Positions 7,138-14,731 of a DNA stretch of 19,699 bases are shown one piece after another. Made by a program: the position numbers and the translations under genes. The stretch comes from DRVP01 sp964604045 (lineage in GTDB: Archaea > Thermoproteota > Bathyarchaeia > Bathyarchaeales > Bathycorpusculaceae): NCBI GenBank assembly GCA_964604045.1, contig CAZRXM010000014.1:1-19699 (forward strand), written 5' to 3'. Under the pieces are notes generated by a model. The model did no database searches, was not told the origin of the DNA, and saw only the letters and a list, made by a program, of their open reading frames with translations. Numbering within the stretch: the first letter of the stretch is position 1; each line of letters starts with the position of its first letter.

Positions 7138-8463
7138 CTAGCCAACTGTAAATATGGCTGTGTTTCCCCTTTCACTAACAACCTTAACTACGCGGATGTC
7201 TGCTGGCAAGCTTTTAACGACCATTGAAAAAGTGGTGCTTTCACCCGGATTTATGAAGACGTCTACTGAAAACCGCATGTGAAGCGTTGCGTTGTTCATC
7301 CAAACCGCGACTACGTGAACGGTTAATGGGCTGGGGTTTCTCACTTTAATAGTCAACGTTTGCACATCGTAGGCTTCCTCTACTCCCCAAGCACCGTGTA
7401 CAGGTTCAGGATCCATGTATTTGCGGACGAAAATGTAGTCGTAGAAGGTGTCTCTGTTCTGATTGTCAGAGTCTCCTAGTAAGCACAATGGTCCAGTGTT
7501 ATATGTATATGAAGCGGTCGCATATTTGTTGGCTGTAAGGTCGTAGAACACTTGTAGCCCTGCCATAATCCTTGCTTCGTAAATGTGCCACGAAACAACG
7601 TCTCCAGCTGATCCCGAAGGATAAACCCAGCTTGTTCCTATGCCTGGGTTGCCTGTTCCTAAGTCGCTTATGAAATATAGGTTTCCCACTCTTATGCCAC
7701 TGTCAAAGTTGCCTCTTGCCTCTCCTCTCATTTTAAAGTTTACGGCGAAGGGTGTTTGGAAGCTTTGTATGGTTTGCATCCAAACCTTCTGGTTTCCCCC
7801 GTTTCCTCTGAGGCTTCCCCCACTTTCGCTTGCGTCGTTAATGTTCGTCCACTTATTTTGATCTATTACTCCATCGTCGAAGTCATCAAAGAAGATGAAT
7901 GTAGCGTCCCCGTTGCTCTCCGTTCCAGCCTCACCATTCCCGTAATATATGTAAATCGTGGACTCCCCCGGACTCTCTGGAATCACCGGAATCCTAACCC
8001 AAAAAGTTGCGTTTCCTCCTGGGTGAACACTTTCACACCAATATGGTATTGGCTGCTCCCTTTTTCTTGTACTATTGTACCATGTAAACCTCACGTCGCC
8101 AAAGTCTGGTCTGCTCACGTGAGTTGTGTAGTGGATGTTTCCTTGGCTTAACCCGGTGCCGTTCACAATGGTGATTTTGACCTGGTAGTCTGTTACGTTG
8201 ATTTTCGCGGTTATGTTATGTTGAATGCGGTGACTAAAACCATGATAATACCAGTCCATTAGGGGAGATTGTACCTCTACCTCCACCTCCGTGATTTCAA
8301 TTTTCTCCTGCATCCTCTCCCAGTCAAACTGGTTCATCTGGAAGCCCCATAGCACCACATTTGCAGCTATAACCACCACTAGGATTAGACTGAGCATCAC
8401 TACAATCACGTTGCTTAAGCCACGCCTATCGCTTTTAAGGCGCCCTATAGTAGCCTTCAACAC
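7138..8463 (-). CDS. Large pilin-like protein with DUF2341 and concanavalin-like regions (putative pilus adhesin)
   Basis: A 441-residue protein beginning with an archaeal class III signal: a basic stretch SDRRG (11-15) followed by a hydrophobic helix (16-40, LSNVIVVMLSLILVVVIAAN), as in archaeal type IV pilins. Cleavage is expected at or next to the RRG. Residues about 92-178 match the DUF2341 pattern (YQVKITIVNGTG ... WVRIPVIP ... IYIYYGNGEA). Then comes FFDDFDDGVIDQNKW, the usual opening of a concanavalin/LamG-like beta sandwich (about 190-360), and a C-terminal beta domain (LTIKVRNPSPLTVHV) like that of other archaeal pilins. It is the last gene of the pilus cassette. The GTG start overlaps the end of the small pilin gene by 29 nt. 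Many NxT/S sites suggest glycosylation outside the cell. A binding or tip role is inference from the domains. Confidence 0.85.
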   Translation of the reverse strand: MLKATIGRLKSDRRGLSNVIVVMLSLILVVVIAANVVLWGFQMNQFDWERMQEKIEITEVEVEVQSPLMDWYYHGFSHRIQHNITAKINVTDYQVKITIVNGTGLSQGNIHYTTHVSRPDFGDVRFTWYNSTRKREQPIPYWCESVHPGGNATFWVRIPVIPESPGESTIYIYYGNGEAGTESNGDATFIFFDDFDDGVIDQNKWTNINDASESGGSLRGNGGNQKVWMQTIQSFQTPFAVNFKMRGEARGNFDSGIRVGNLYFISDLGTGNPGIGTSWVYPSGSAGDVVSWHIYEARIMAGLQVFYDLTANKYATASYTYNTGPLCLLGDSDNQNRDTFYDYIFVRKYMDPEPVHGAWGVEEAYDVQTLTIKVRNPSPLTVHVVAVWMNNATLHMRFSVDVFINPGESTTFSMVVKSLPADIRVVKVVSERGNTAIFTVG

Positions 8464-8854
8464 GATTCCCCCGCAGGGTTACAACGTTAATGTGATATAA
8501 GCTGCCAGCAGCCCAGTCGTATGTAATGTTGAGCCATCCGTGGTCTCCGGGTTGCAGCTTAACCTTAGGCAGATACTGTTGGGTGTGGTTTATGTAGATT
8601 GTGGAAACAGTTATGGGAATTTTTCCAGTGTTGCGGACATATATACTTATGCGGTTAATGCTTTCCATTTTGTTGAACCAAACATCCTCCACGATGAAGC
8701 GTTCGCCCATCGTCTCCCTGAGGTTTGTTGTTACAACGTACGTGGCTGTTGCTGCTATTGACATAGCGGCTACAGCCACGAGCATGAGCAAGAGGTTGCT
8801 TAGCACGGGAGTTACACCCCGTTTATCTGTGAGAGCTCCTAAAAACGGTGGCAT
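8435..8854 (-). CDS. Archaeal type IV pilin-like protein
   Basis: A 139-residue protein with a class III (prepilin-type) signal: DKRG at 10-13, then a hydrophobic helix (14-41, VTPVLSNLLLMLVAVAAMSI). Processing by an archaeal prepilin peptidase is expected after the KRG or nearby. The remainder is a beta-rich globular part with INRISIYVRNTGKIPITV and YINHTQQ, typical of archaeal pilin or archaellin-related subunits. The ATG at 8854 has an excellent GGAGGG box 7 nt upstream. It follows the TadC-like gene by 11 nt and overlaps the next, larger pilin-like gene, so both would be made with the assembly machinery. It is probably the main or a minor pilus subunit. Confidence 0.85.
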   Translation of the reverse strand: MPPFLGALTDKRGVTPVLSNLLLMLVAVAAMSIAATATYVVTTNLRETMGERFIVEDVWFNKMESINRISIYVRNTGKIPITVSTIYINHTQQYLPKVKLQPGDHGWLNITYDWAAGSLYHINVVTLRGNRVEGYYRAP

Positions 8855-8865
8855 GTTTTACCCTC

Positions 8866-9690
8866 CTACAAGAAGAGTTTTAGGGCTATGTAGCCTAAGA
8901 CCATGAGTGTTAAGCTGTGTTTTAACCCAGCGTTTACGGTGCCTTCGCCCATTTTTCCAGCCACTAAGCCGCCGAAAAAGGCTTGGATAATCGTCATGTG
9001 GAAGAACAGGCGTTTAACCTCCTCCGGAGCCATTATGGCTGCGCCTAGAAGCGGTAAGCCTTCTATGTCTACGAAGAAGGACTTGAACAGCAATATGATA
9101 GTGAATATGAAGACGAAGAAGGCCACATAAATTATGGCGATGTACGGGCGTGTTCTATTCTGCCGTTCCTTTTGGAGTATTAACGTTGACCGTACAAACT
9201 TGCCCATGGGGTCAAAAACCTTCTCTATACGTCCACCTGAACGGTTCGCTTCGATTATGAGAGGGACTGTTCTTTGCACGAGCAATGTATTAGCACGTTT
9301 GGAAAACGCCACCATAGCCTCTTCAAAGGTCATGCCCCAAGAAATCTGTGCAGTCATCTTGCGCAGCTCCGCCGTTAAAGGTCCATAATCCCTTTTCGAT
9401 GCTTCCTCTAAGGCTCTGGGCAGCGTCATACCGGTTTCTTGGGCTTGTACAATGCTCCTGAAAAGGTCCGGCAAATGTTCATCCACGCTTTTCTTCCATC
9501 TATAGTCAATGTAGTTCAGAATTGTTGGAGGTGTGAAGGCGGCTATTAAGGCGAAAAAGACAAATTCGTCGAAAGAAAGATTCCTCCAAACCTTCCAAAA
9601 GCCGAAGACTATTATGGCTAGGGCTACTAGCGCAGACGCAATCCACGTTATCTGCTTGACCGTTTTTCCGACTCTTGGCATGTTCACCAC
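8866..9690 (-). CDS. Type II/IV secretion system F-domain platform protein (TadC/FlaJ-like)
   Basis: A 274-residue inner platform protein of the archaeal pilus machine. It has two N-terminal membrane helices (about 12-32 and 39-58), a cytoplasmic F-domain (about 65-175, including DLFRSIVQAQETGMTLPRAL and a second helical repeat), and C-terminal helices around 183-206, 226-245 and 255-274. The segment FFGGLVAGKMGEGTVNAGLKH is characteristic of archaeal FlaJ/TadC-type proteins. Such proteins sit in the cytoplasmic membrane, dock the ATPase and move pilin subunits. It starts at GTG 9690, or possibly the ATG three codons later (9681), overlapping the end of the TadB-like gene. Two F-domain proteins in a row is the Tad/EPD-type arrangement. 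Confidence 0.9.
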   Translation of the reverse strand: MVNMPRVGKTVKQITWIASALVALAIIVFGFWKVWRNLSFDEFVFFALIAAFTPPTILNYIDYRWKKSVDEHLPDLFRSIVQAQETGMTLPRALEEASKRDYGPLTAELRKMTAQISWGMTFEEAMVAFSKRANTLLVQRTVPLIIEANRSGGRIEKVFDPMGKFVRSTLILQKERQNRTRPYIAIIYVAFFVFIFTIILLFKSFFVDIEGLPLLGAAIMAPEEVKRLFFHMTIIQAFFGGLVAGKMGEGTVNAGLKHSLTLMVLGYIALKLFL

Positions 9691-10658
9691 TTCGGCGAAA
9701 CAGCGTCCAAAATGATTAGAAACATTATGGAACCAGCTGGAATCCCGATGTACGTAATTATCTTCAGCAGTAAGTCTGGCCTTAAAATTCCTAGGCTACC
9801 TCCACCCAACATCGCCATAACAGCAAGCATAATTACGAAAAGCAGTGGTCCAGTAACAAGCAAGGCGACGTAAAACTCTGAGAGGATAGATAACATGTCT
9901 GAAAACTTTCGGAGACTTATCCTCTTCAACCCCATATGTTGCTTAGACCTTTCCCTCAAGTACTCAGCGAGGCTGCTTCCGGAATGTATCGTTGAAATGA
10001 AGCCCTCGAGCATTTCTCTGAAAAGCTTTGAAGGCGACCTTTTGGAAGCGTTTTCCAAAGCCGAGATAATGTCATAACCGAAAAGGTTCACGTCCCGAAC
10101 AACATTTTTCGCTTCGACGGAAGTAGCCAAGCGCACTGGAAGATTGGCCAACGAGCAGAAAATTTTCTCCGGCGGCACTCCTGCACTAGCCAAAATCGAC
10201 ATGTATCCCGTGGCGAAGGCCAACTCGTCTTCTAGCTCCCGCCTGAACTTGTCAGCACGGTAAACAGGGTAAATGTAGAATCCTAAAACTGAAAGGGCAA
10301 CGGCGAACAGGCTGCCTCCCAAACCGAAAAGAGAAGCCGGAAAAACTGGCAAATGGAAAACGAAGACAAGAACACATAGTATACATGCGAAAGCCGCTAA
10401 GGCAACCAAAACTGTTGAGAAAACCGTTAGACACACGTAAGCTCTTAAGCTCGTTTTTAAACCAGCCCTCTGCAGATGCACTCCCAGATCTTCAAAAAGT
10501 GGCAGAACACAGCCAATTTTTCCGCCCAAAAGCCTATAGGCTATGGAAAACATGCCACCTATGTCCCTTGAAACTTCTGCTTTTTCCTTACCCTGCCGCT
10601 TTAAAAGTGGTTTTTTTAAAAAATTTCTGAGCTTTTCGAAAATTTTCGCCTTCTTCAT
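9684..10658 (-). CDS. Type II/IV secretion system F-domain platform protein (TadB/FlaJ-like)
   Basis: A 324-residue protein with a basic N-terminus, paired hydrophobic helices at about 68-95 and 98-132, a cytoplasmic F-domain (about 140-255; DELAFATGYMSILASAGVPP followed by FREMLEGFISTIHSGSSLA), then two C-terminal membrane helices (about 266-290 and 300-320). The pattern ASAGVPPEKIF is the usual F-domain loop. It is the partner of the TadC-like protein encoded just downstream and, with it, should form the membrane platform of the pilus. Its ATG overlaps the ATPase stop codon (ATGA), so it is translationally coupled and surely part of the same operon. Confidence 0.9.
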   Translation of the reverse strand: MKKAKIFEKLRNFLKKPLLKRQGKEKAEVSRDIGGMFSIAYRLLGGKIGCVLPLFEDLGVHLQRAGLKTSLRAYVCLTVFSTVLVALAAFACILCVLVFVFHLPVFPASLFGLGGSLFAVALSVLGFYIYPVYRADKFRRELEDELAFATGYMSILASAGVPPEKIFCSLANLPVRLATSVEAKNVVRDVNLFGYDIISALENASKRSPSKLFREMLEGFISTIHSGSSLAEYLRERSKQHMGLKRISLRKFSDMLSILSEFYVALLVTGPLLFVIMLAVMAMLGGGSLGILRPDLLLKIITYIGIPAGSIMFLIILDAVSPKW

Positions 10659-12208
10659 TTTAGCTCGATCCTCGCTTTCTTAAAAACCCTCGCTGGGTTG
10701 GCGTAATATTCGCGGACGACGTTTGCCACTTCCGTGTATCTGCGTATGCCTTTCTTCACCATCCATTCAAGAACCGTTTTTCTGCGTTGAAGCTCCCTCC
10801 TAACGTCTTCCTCGCTTAAATCAAGCTTCTTCATGTGTTCTTCTAGGAGGGCGCTGTGCCCAAGAAATTCGAACTCGTCTTTTTTAGGCTTCCAGCGGAA
10901 AACCTCTTCCGTCAAGATTTCGCCAGTTTTAGGGTCAAGCCCCAAAACCTCTGTGGCAGTGATTGCTCTCCTAGCAGGCTTTCCTTCAACCTCTGTTCTA
11001 GCCATAACCATTATCAAGTCGATCATTGCTATGAGGGGTTTAGGTATGTTCATAGGCTCAGAGTGAAGGCGGTTTATAACGGCTTCAACGGATTCAGCGT
11101 GAATTGTGCACATTCCAAGATGACCTGTAGCGATGGCTTGAAATAGCGTGTAGGCCTCCTCACCTCGGATCTCTCCAACAATTATGTAGTCTGGCCTCTG
11201 CCTTACAGCCGCCTTCAGAAGGTCGAATAAGGTTATGGTGCTCTTGTTATCGTAGCCGAAGCCCTCTCTGACAACGGATGGAATCCAGTTTTCATGGGGT
11301 AGATTAAGCTCTTGGGTGTCTTCAACACTCACTATTTTCATTTCAGGCTTTATAAACATGGACAAACAGTTCAGCATGGTGGTTTTTCCAGCTGCTATAC
11401 CCCCAGCTACGAGAACCGAGGCGCGGTTTTCAATGACGTACCAAAGGTAGGCAGCCATCTCCGATGAAAGCGTGTTGAAGGCTATAAGGTCCGAAATCGT
11501 TAATGGATCCACTTTGAAACGGCGAATAGTAAAAGTTGAACCTCTCCTGGTGACCTCATTTCCGTAAGTGAGCTGCACTCGGCTGCCGTCCGGGAGAGTA
11601 GCGTCTAAAATCGGAGAAGCAATGGAGATGTTTTTGCCCGCCAGATATGCCAAGCGGACTATGAAAGAGTTCAGTTCGGCTTCATCCTTGAAAACTATGT
11701 TTGTTGGTAAGGACTCGTAGGTTCTATGCCACACGTATATGGGTGTGTTCACACCATCAGCCGAAATATCCTCAATAAGGTGATCCTTCATCAACGGGTC
11801 TATTTTTCCGTAGCCTATGAAATCCCTCGTAATGTAATAGAGAAGCTTGTCAATGGATTCGGGTGGAACCTTTATGTGGTATTTCTTGATGATTTTTTGG
11901 GTCTTCTCCTTAAGGTACTGTTCGGCTTTGTCTTTAGTCTCTATGTCTTTCAGGTTTACGTCTATTTCCTCCATTAGAATGCCTTTAACCTCCTTTAGAC
12001 GCTTCTCCTCCTCCTCTGTAAGAGTTGGCTCTATAACCTCGTAGCGGATTTTCTGCGTTTCCGGGTCCTTCACTATGGCTGCGTATACGTAGGGCTCTTG
12101 GATTGGGTAGACTTCCTTGAAAACGGCTGGCCGCCTTTTCTTCTCTTCGATAACTATGTGAAAGGCTGTTTCTTCAGCTTTGGCCGTCTTTTTTGTTGTT
12201 TTCGGCAT
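10655..12208 (-). CDS. Archaeal pilus/secretion ATPase (FlaI/TadA/GspE superfamily)
   Basis: A 517-residue hexameric-type ATPase that powers pilus assembly at the cytoplasmic face of the membrane. It has a lysine- and glutamate-rich N-terminal region (1-120), an N-terminal regulatory domain with ISADGVNTPIYVWHR (148-162), TLPDGSRVQLTYG (204-216), the Walker A motif GGIAAGKTT (269-277), the Asp box KIVSVEDTQEL (291-301), the Walker B region DYIIVGEIRGEE (340-351) and the His box GHLGMCTIHAES (362-373). The C-terminal extension past about 430 is helical. It heads the pilus cassette: the next gene overlaps its stop codon. Its ATG has an AAAGGGTGA box close upstream (12212-12220) and a TATA element at 12251-12262. 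Association with pilins rather than archaellins suggests a Tad/EPD-like pilus rather than an archaellum. Confidence 0.95.
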   Translation of the reverse strand: MPKTTKKTAKAEETAFHIVIEEKKRRPAVFKEVYPIQEPYVYAAIVKDPETQKIRYEVIEPTLTEEEEKRLKEVKGILMEEIDVNLKDIETKDKAEQYLKEKTQKIIKKYHIKVPPESIDKLLYYITRDFIGYGKIDPLMKDHLIEDISADGVNTPIYVWHRTYESLPTNIVFKDEAELNSFIVRLAYLAGKNISIASPILDATLPDGSRVQLTYGNEVTRRGSTFTIRRFKVDPLTISDLIAFNTLSSEMAAYLWYVIENRASVLVAGGIAAGKTTMLNCLSMFIKPEMKIVSVEDTQELNLPHENWIPSVVREGFGYDNKSTITLFDLLKAAVRQRPDYIIVGEIRGEEAYTLFQAIATGHLGMCTIHAESVEAVINRLHSEPMNIPKPLIAMIDLIMVMARTEVEGKPARRAITATEVLGLDPKTGEILTEEVFRWKPKKDEFEFLGHSALLEEHMKKLDLSEEDVRRELQRRKTVLEWMVKKGIRRYTEVANVVREYYANPARVFKKARIELK

Positions 12209-12250
12209 TTTTCACCCTTTTTATGGTTTATGATGTGGGGCTATCCCTAG

Positions 12251-12262
12251 AATATATAATAT
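12251..12262 (-). promoter_or_regulatory. TATA-box promoter of the pilus cassette
   Basis: TTATATATT on the minus strand lies about 45 nt ahead of the ATG at 12208. It predicts a start near 12230 and a leader of about 20 nt that carries the AAAGGGTGA ribosome-binding site at 12212-12220. This suggests the pilus genes are transcribed separately from the L41e/hxlB genes upstream. Confidence 0.55.
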
Positions 12263-12354
12263 CGTAAGTCTTAATAAGCTGTATGCACGCCCAATCTTTA
12301 ACACGTTTAAAAACACAACATCAACAAACTTGAAAACTCTGCACCGCTAAACAA

Positions 12355-12441
12355 TTACTTGTACCGTGCTCTTCTCTTCTGCCTCTTCTTTTTTTGTCTG
12401 CGCATCCTCTTCTTTTTCCATTTAGCCCGGATAGTTTTCAC
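12355..12441 (-). CDS. rpl41e: Ribosomal protein L41e (28 residues)
   Basis: A tiny gene that standard length cut-offs miss. From GTG 12441 to TAA 12355 it encodes 28 residues: a short lead (MKTI), the L41 core RAKWKKKRMRR (5-15), then QKKKRQKRRARYK. Eukaryotic and archaeal L41 proteins start with MRAKW and have the same K/R-rich single helix, so the match of the RAKWxKKRMRR core is close to diagnostic. About two thirds of the residues are Lys or Arg. L41e lies in the large subunit and at the subunit interface of the ribosome. The gene follows the hxlB stop codon by 15 nt, so it is probably co-transcribed with it. A GGAG sequence sits almost against the GTG, unusually close for a ribosome-binding site. 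Confidence 0.85.
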   Translation of the reverse strand: MKTIRAKWKKKRMRRQKKKRQKRRARYK

Positions 12442-12456
12442 GCTCCGTCATGGTTT

Positions 12457-13056
12457 TTACTCTATTGTTGCGTGCCTCTGTCTTAAGTCTTCCTCCGTCT
12501 TTCCCATGCGGTGCATAAGCTCCACTATTAAAGCGTCTAGAAAAACCATGCAGTTGTTTTCGAAAATGCTCCCTAAAGGTGTCAAAGGCTCCCTTTCACC
12601 CATAAGCTGTCTAGCCAAATAATCCTCTTCTCTGGGCCATCCGGCTTTGGTTCTACCCCTGACAGTTACAACCAGGTCGGCTATCTGTCCTAATGGCGAT
12701 TCTGGGAAGGATGTTATGGCTACAACAGTTGCGCCTATGTCTTTTGCCGCTTGGCTTGCCGTCAAAACCATTTTGGTTGTCCCCGTTCCAGAAATGGCGA
12801 TTAGGAGGTCTCCTTTCCCCGCTGCTGGTGTTATGGTTTCCCCTAGGAAGTATACGTTGAAGCCTAGGTTCATCAAACGTAGAGCAAAGGCTCTGCCCAC
12901 GAAGCCGCTCCTCCCCATGCCTATAACGAATATCTTCTTGTCTTTTGCCGCCAAAAGAAGCTCAATGAAGCGTTCCACCTCATTGGGGTTCAACTCTTTA
13001 ATGGCTCTCTTTATACCGGAGATAATCTCCTCCGCTGCAGCTTTTAGCATCTTCAA
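12457..13056 (-). CDS. hxlB: 6-phospho-3-hexuloisomerase (SIS-domain protein)
   Basis: A 199-residue single SIS-domain protein, the normal length for this family. It has the phosphosugar-binding signatures IFVIGMGRSGFVGRAFALRL (42-61) and ISGTGTT (89-95), and the C-terminal EDYLARQLMGEREPLTPLGS-type segment with FEN, typical of 6-phospho-3-hexuloisomerase. The enzyme interconverts 3-hexulose 6-phosphate and fructose 6-phosphate; with hexulose-phosphate synthase, archaea lacking the oxidative pentose phosphate pathway use it in reverse to make ribulose 5-phosphate. No hxlA partner is in the window. The TTG at 13056 has GGAG 9 nt upstream and is preferred; the ATG at 13050 is the alternative. 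L41e follows 15 nt later. Confidence 0.92.
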   Translation of the reverse strand: MKMLKAAAEEIISGIKRAIKELNPNEVERFIELLLAAKDKKIFVIGMGRSGFVGRAFALRLMNLGFNVYFLGETITPAAGKGDLLIAISGTGTTKMVLTASQAAKDIGATVVAITSFPESPLGQIADLVVTVRGRTKAGWPREEDYLARQLMGEREPLTPLGSIFENNCMVFLDALIVELMHRMGKTEEDLRQRHATIE

Positions 13057-13112
13057 ATTTTCAGACTCCGAGAAACCTTTTTACAAGTTGAGCCGTGTTA
13101 AAAGTCTTGCGG

Positions 13113-13907
13113 TTAAAACTTTCCGGTCAAAATTTCCTCTAAACGGGGTATGTGGACATACAGTCGGACTAAAACCGCCGCCACTAATATGCCAACAGTT
13201 AAGGCTGCAAAGATGTAATCTCTATGATGGAGCTTCAAAACGTAAAGGTTTGTGCGTTTTTGGGTCGCGCCCCAAGCTCGAGCCTCCATAGCTTCCGCGA
13301 GTTCAAGGCTTCGGCGGATGGCGCTTATAATCAGTGGTATAAGTATTGGAACATAGTTCCTAACTTTTTTCAAGAAATTTCCCTTTTCCAGCTCCAAGCC
13401 CCTCGCTTTTTGGGCGTCCATTATTGTTTGGGCTTCCTCAGCCAGAACTGGGACAAAACGCACGGCTGTTGTAAAGGCGAAGCAGAACTCGTAGGGCACG
13501 TGGGACTGTTCAAGTGCCAGCCCTAAATGGTCCGGCGATGTGGTTAGGAAGAATATCGAAAAGGACCCTACAAGGACTAGGAAACGCATGGTCATGGCTA
13601 AAGCATTTTCTACGGCTGTAAATGTGACCACATAGCCGGAGCCTATGATGGAGGCTATGAAGTTTGTGAGGAAAATTATTGAGGCTAGGAAGGATGCACC
13701 CTTCATGGAGCGGGTCCATTCCTTTTTAACGCCCGCCAGAAACACGAGGGGAAGCTGCATGATAAATAGTGTGAGAAGAGGTAGGAGTTGCCAGAAGATT
13801 ATGGCCACGGTGAATATTACGATTGCGTAGACAAATTTCACGCGGGGGTCAAGGTTGTGTATTGGTGAGCTAACCCTTCTAAACCTTAAACCGTCGAAGA
13901 AGCTCAT
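13113..13907 (-). CDS. ecfT: ECF transporter transmembrane component EcfT
   Basis: A 264-residue membrane protein that couples two ATPases to a vitamin- or metal-binding S component. It has hydrophobic helices near residues 27-60, 72-92, 104-123 and 230-250, and the two signature Ala-Arg coupling motifs: DAQKARGLELE (about 164-174) and EAMEARAWGA (about 204-213), which form the cytoplasmic coupling helices. Its ATG overlaps the stop of the second EcfA gene (ATGA), so the three genes form one operon. No S component is encoded in the window, which is typical of group II ECF systems in which a shared energizing module serves several S proteins encoded elsewhere. The substrate therefore cannot be told from here. 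Confidence 0.93.
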   Translation of the reverse strand: MSFFDGLRFRRVSSPIHNLDPRVKFVYAIVIFTVAIIFWQLLPLLTLFIMQLPLVFLAGVKKEWTRSMKGASFLASIIFLTNFIASIIGSGYVVTFTAVENALAMTMRFLVLVGSFSIFFLTTSPDHLGLALEQSHVPYEFCFAFTTAVRFVPVLAEEAQTIMDAQKARGLELEKGNFLKKVRNYVPILIPLIISAIRRSLELAEAMEARAWGATQKRTNLYVLKLHHRDYIFAALTVGILVAAVLVRLYVHIPRLEEILTGKF

Positions 13908-14731
13908 GCCAAACCTCTACTCCTAAAAGCCTTTAAAAGGGTCTCCTTCGCTTCATAAATGTCTATTATGTCCCTTGGAAAGCCTAAATCTGAAAGTTTC
14001 ATGAAGATCTGGGCTATTTGGGGAGGAATGAGGGAAGCCTGCTCCAGCACATTTGGATCTGTTAAAACCTGCCGTGCTTCCCCATCAGCCACTATTTTGC
14101 CACCCCGCATAAGCAAAACCCTCGGGTTGCATTCGGCTACAAACTCAACATCGTGGGTTACAATGACCACTGTTTTGTTCTGGGCTTTCAACTGCATAAT
14201 AAACTGTCGGAGCTTCTCTTTCTGCTGGTAGTCTTGACCTATTGTAGGTTCGTCTAGGATTAGTATTTTCGGGTCCCATGCAAGCACAGAAGCCAAAGCA
14301 ACTCGCTTTCTTTCGCCACCGCTCAGCATAAAGGGTGATGTTTTCCTGTACTGGGATAACCCCATGAGGTTGAGCGCCCACGTTACCCGCTTTTCTATGA
14401 CGTCCTCGCTGAAGCCAAAGTTTCTTAGGGCGAAGGCTATCTCTTCCTCAACGGTTTCGCAGAAAAGCTGATGGTCTGGGTTCTGGAAGACGAAGCCCAC
14501 TTTGCGGGCTAAGGTTGCAACGCTTACCTTTGTGGTTTCAACCCCGTCAATAAGGACTTTCCCTCTGGTAGGTTTCAGCAAACCGTTAAAATGTTTAACC
14601 AAGGTTGTTTTCCCAGCGCCATTCTCCCCCATTATCGCCACAAACTCACCGTCTTGAATGGTTAAGGAGATACCCTTCAATGCCTCTACACCGCTTGGAT
14701 ACGTGAAGTAAACGTCTTGGACATCAATCAT
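13904..14731 (-). CDS. ecfA: ECF transporter ATPase EcfA (second)
   Basis: A 275-residue ABC ATPase. Walker A is GENGAGKTT (35-43), the Q-loop is VFQNPDHQLF (81-90), the signature is LSGGERKR (136-143), Walker B is ILILDEPT (156-163) followed by the D-loop GQD, and the switch His is in IVTHDVEF near residue 195. The QNPxxQLF sequence and a C-terminal extension after about 225 are typical of ECF/CbiO ATPases. It would pair with the ATPase encoded just upstream as a heterodimer that drives the EcfT-S complex at the cytoplasmic membrane. Its ATG overlaps the end of that gene by 8 nt, and its stop overlaps the start of ecfT. Confidence 0.93.
   Translation of the reverse strand: MIDVQDVYFTYPSGVEALKGISLTIQDGEFVAIMGENGAGKTTLVKHFNGLLKPTRGKVLIDGVETTKVSVATLARKVGFVFQNPDHQLFCETVEEEIAFALRNFGFSEDVIEKRVTWALNLMGLSQYRKTSPFMLSGGERKRVALASVLAWDPKILILDEPTIGQDYQQKEKLRQFIMQLKAQNKTVVIVTHDVEFVAECNPRVLLMRGGKIVADGEARQVLTDPNVLEQASLIPPQIAQIFMKLSDLGFPRDIIDIYEAKETLLKAFRSRGLA

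Noticed and set aside
10655..12208. Archaellum motor ATPase FlaI/ArlI
   Set aside because: No archaellin, FlaF/G/H-type or other archaellum genes are nearby; two separate F-domain proteins and non-archaellin pilins point to a Tad/EPD-like pilus.
12359..12622. Plus-strand open frame of 87 codons rich in Phe, Leu and Cys opposite L41e and hxlB
   Set aside because: Its composition is the mirror of the K/R-rich L41e gene and the hxlB C-terminus on the other strand; no promoter or ribosome-binding site is seen.
12647..13291. Plus-strand open frame of 214 codons opposite hxlB and ecfT
   Set aside because: It spans two well-identified genes on the other strand and has no recognisable motif.
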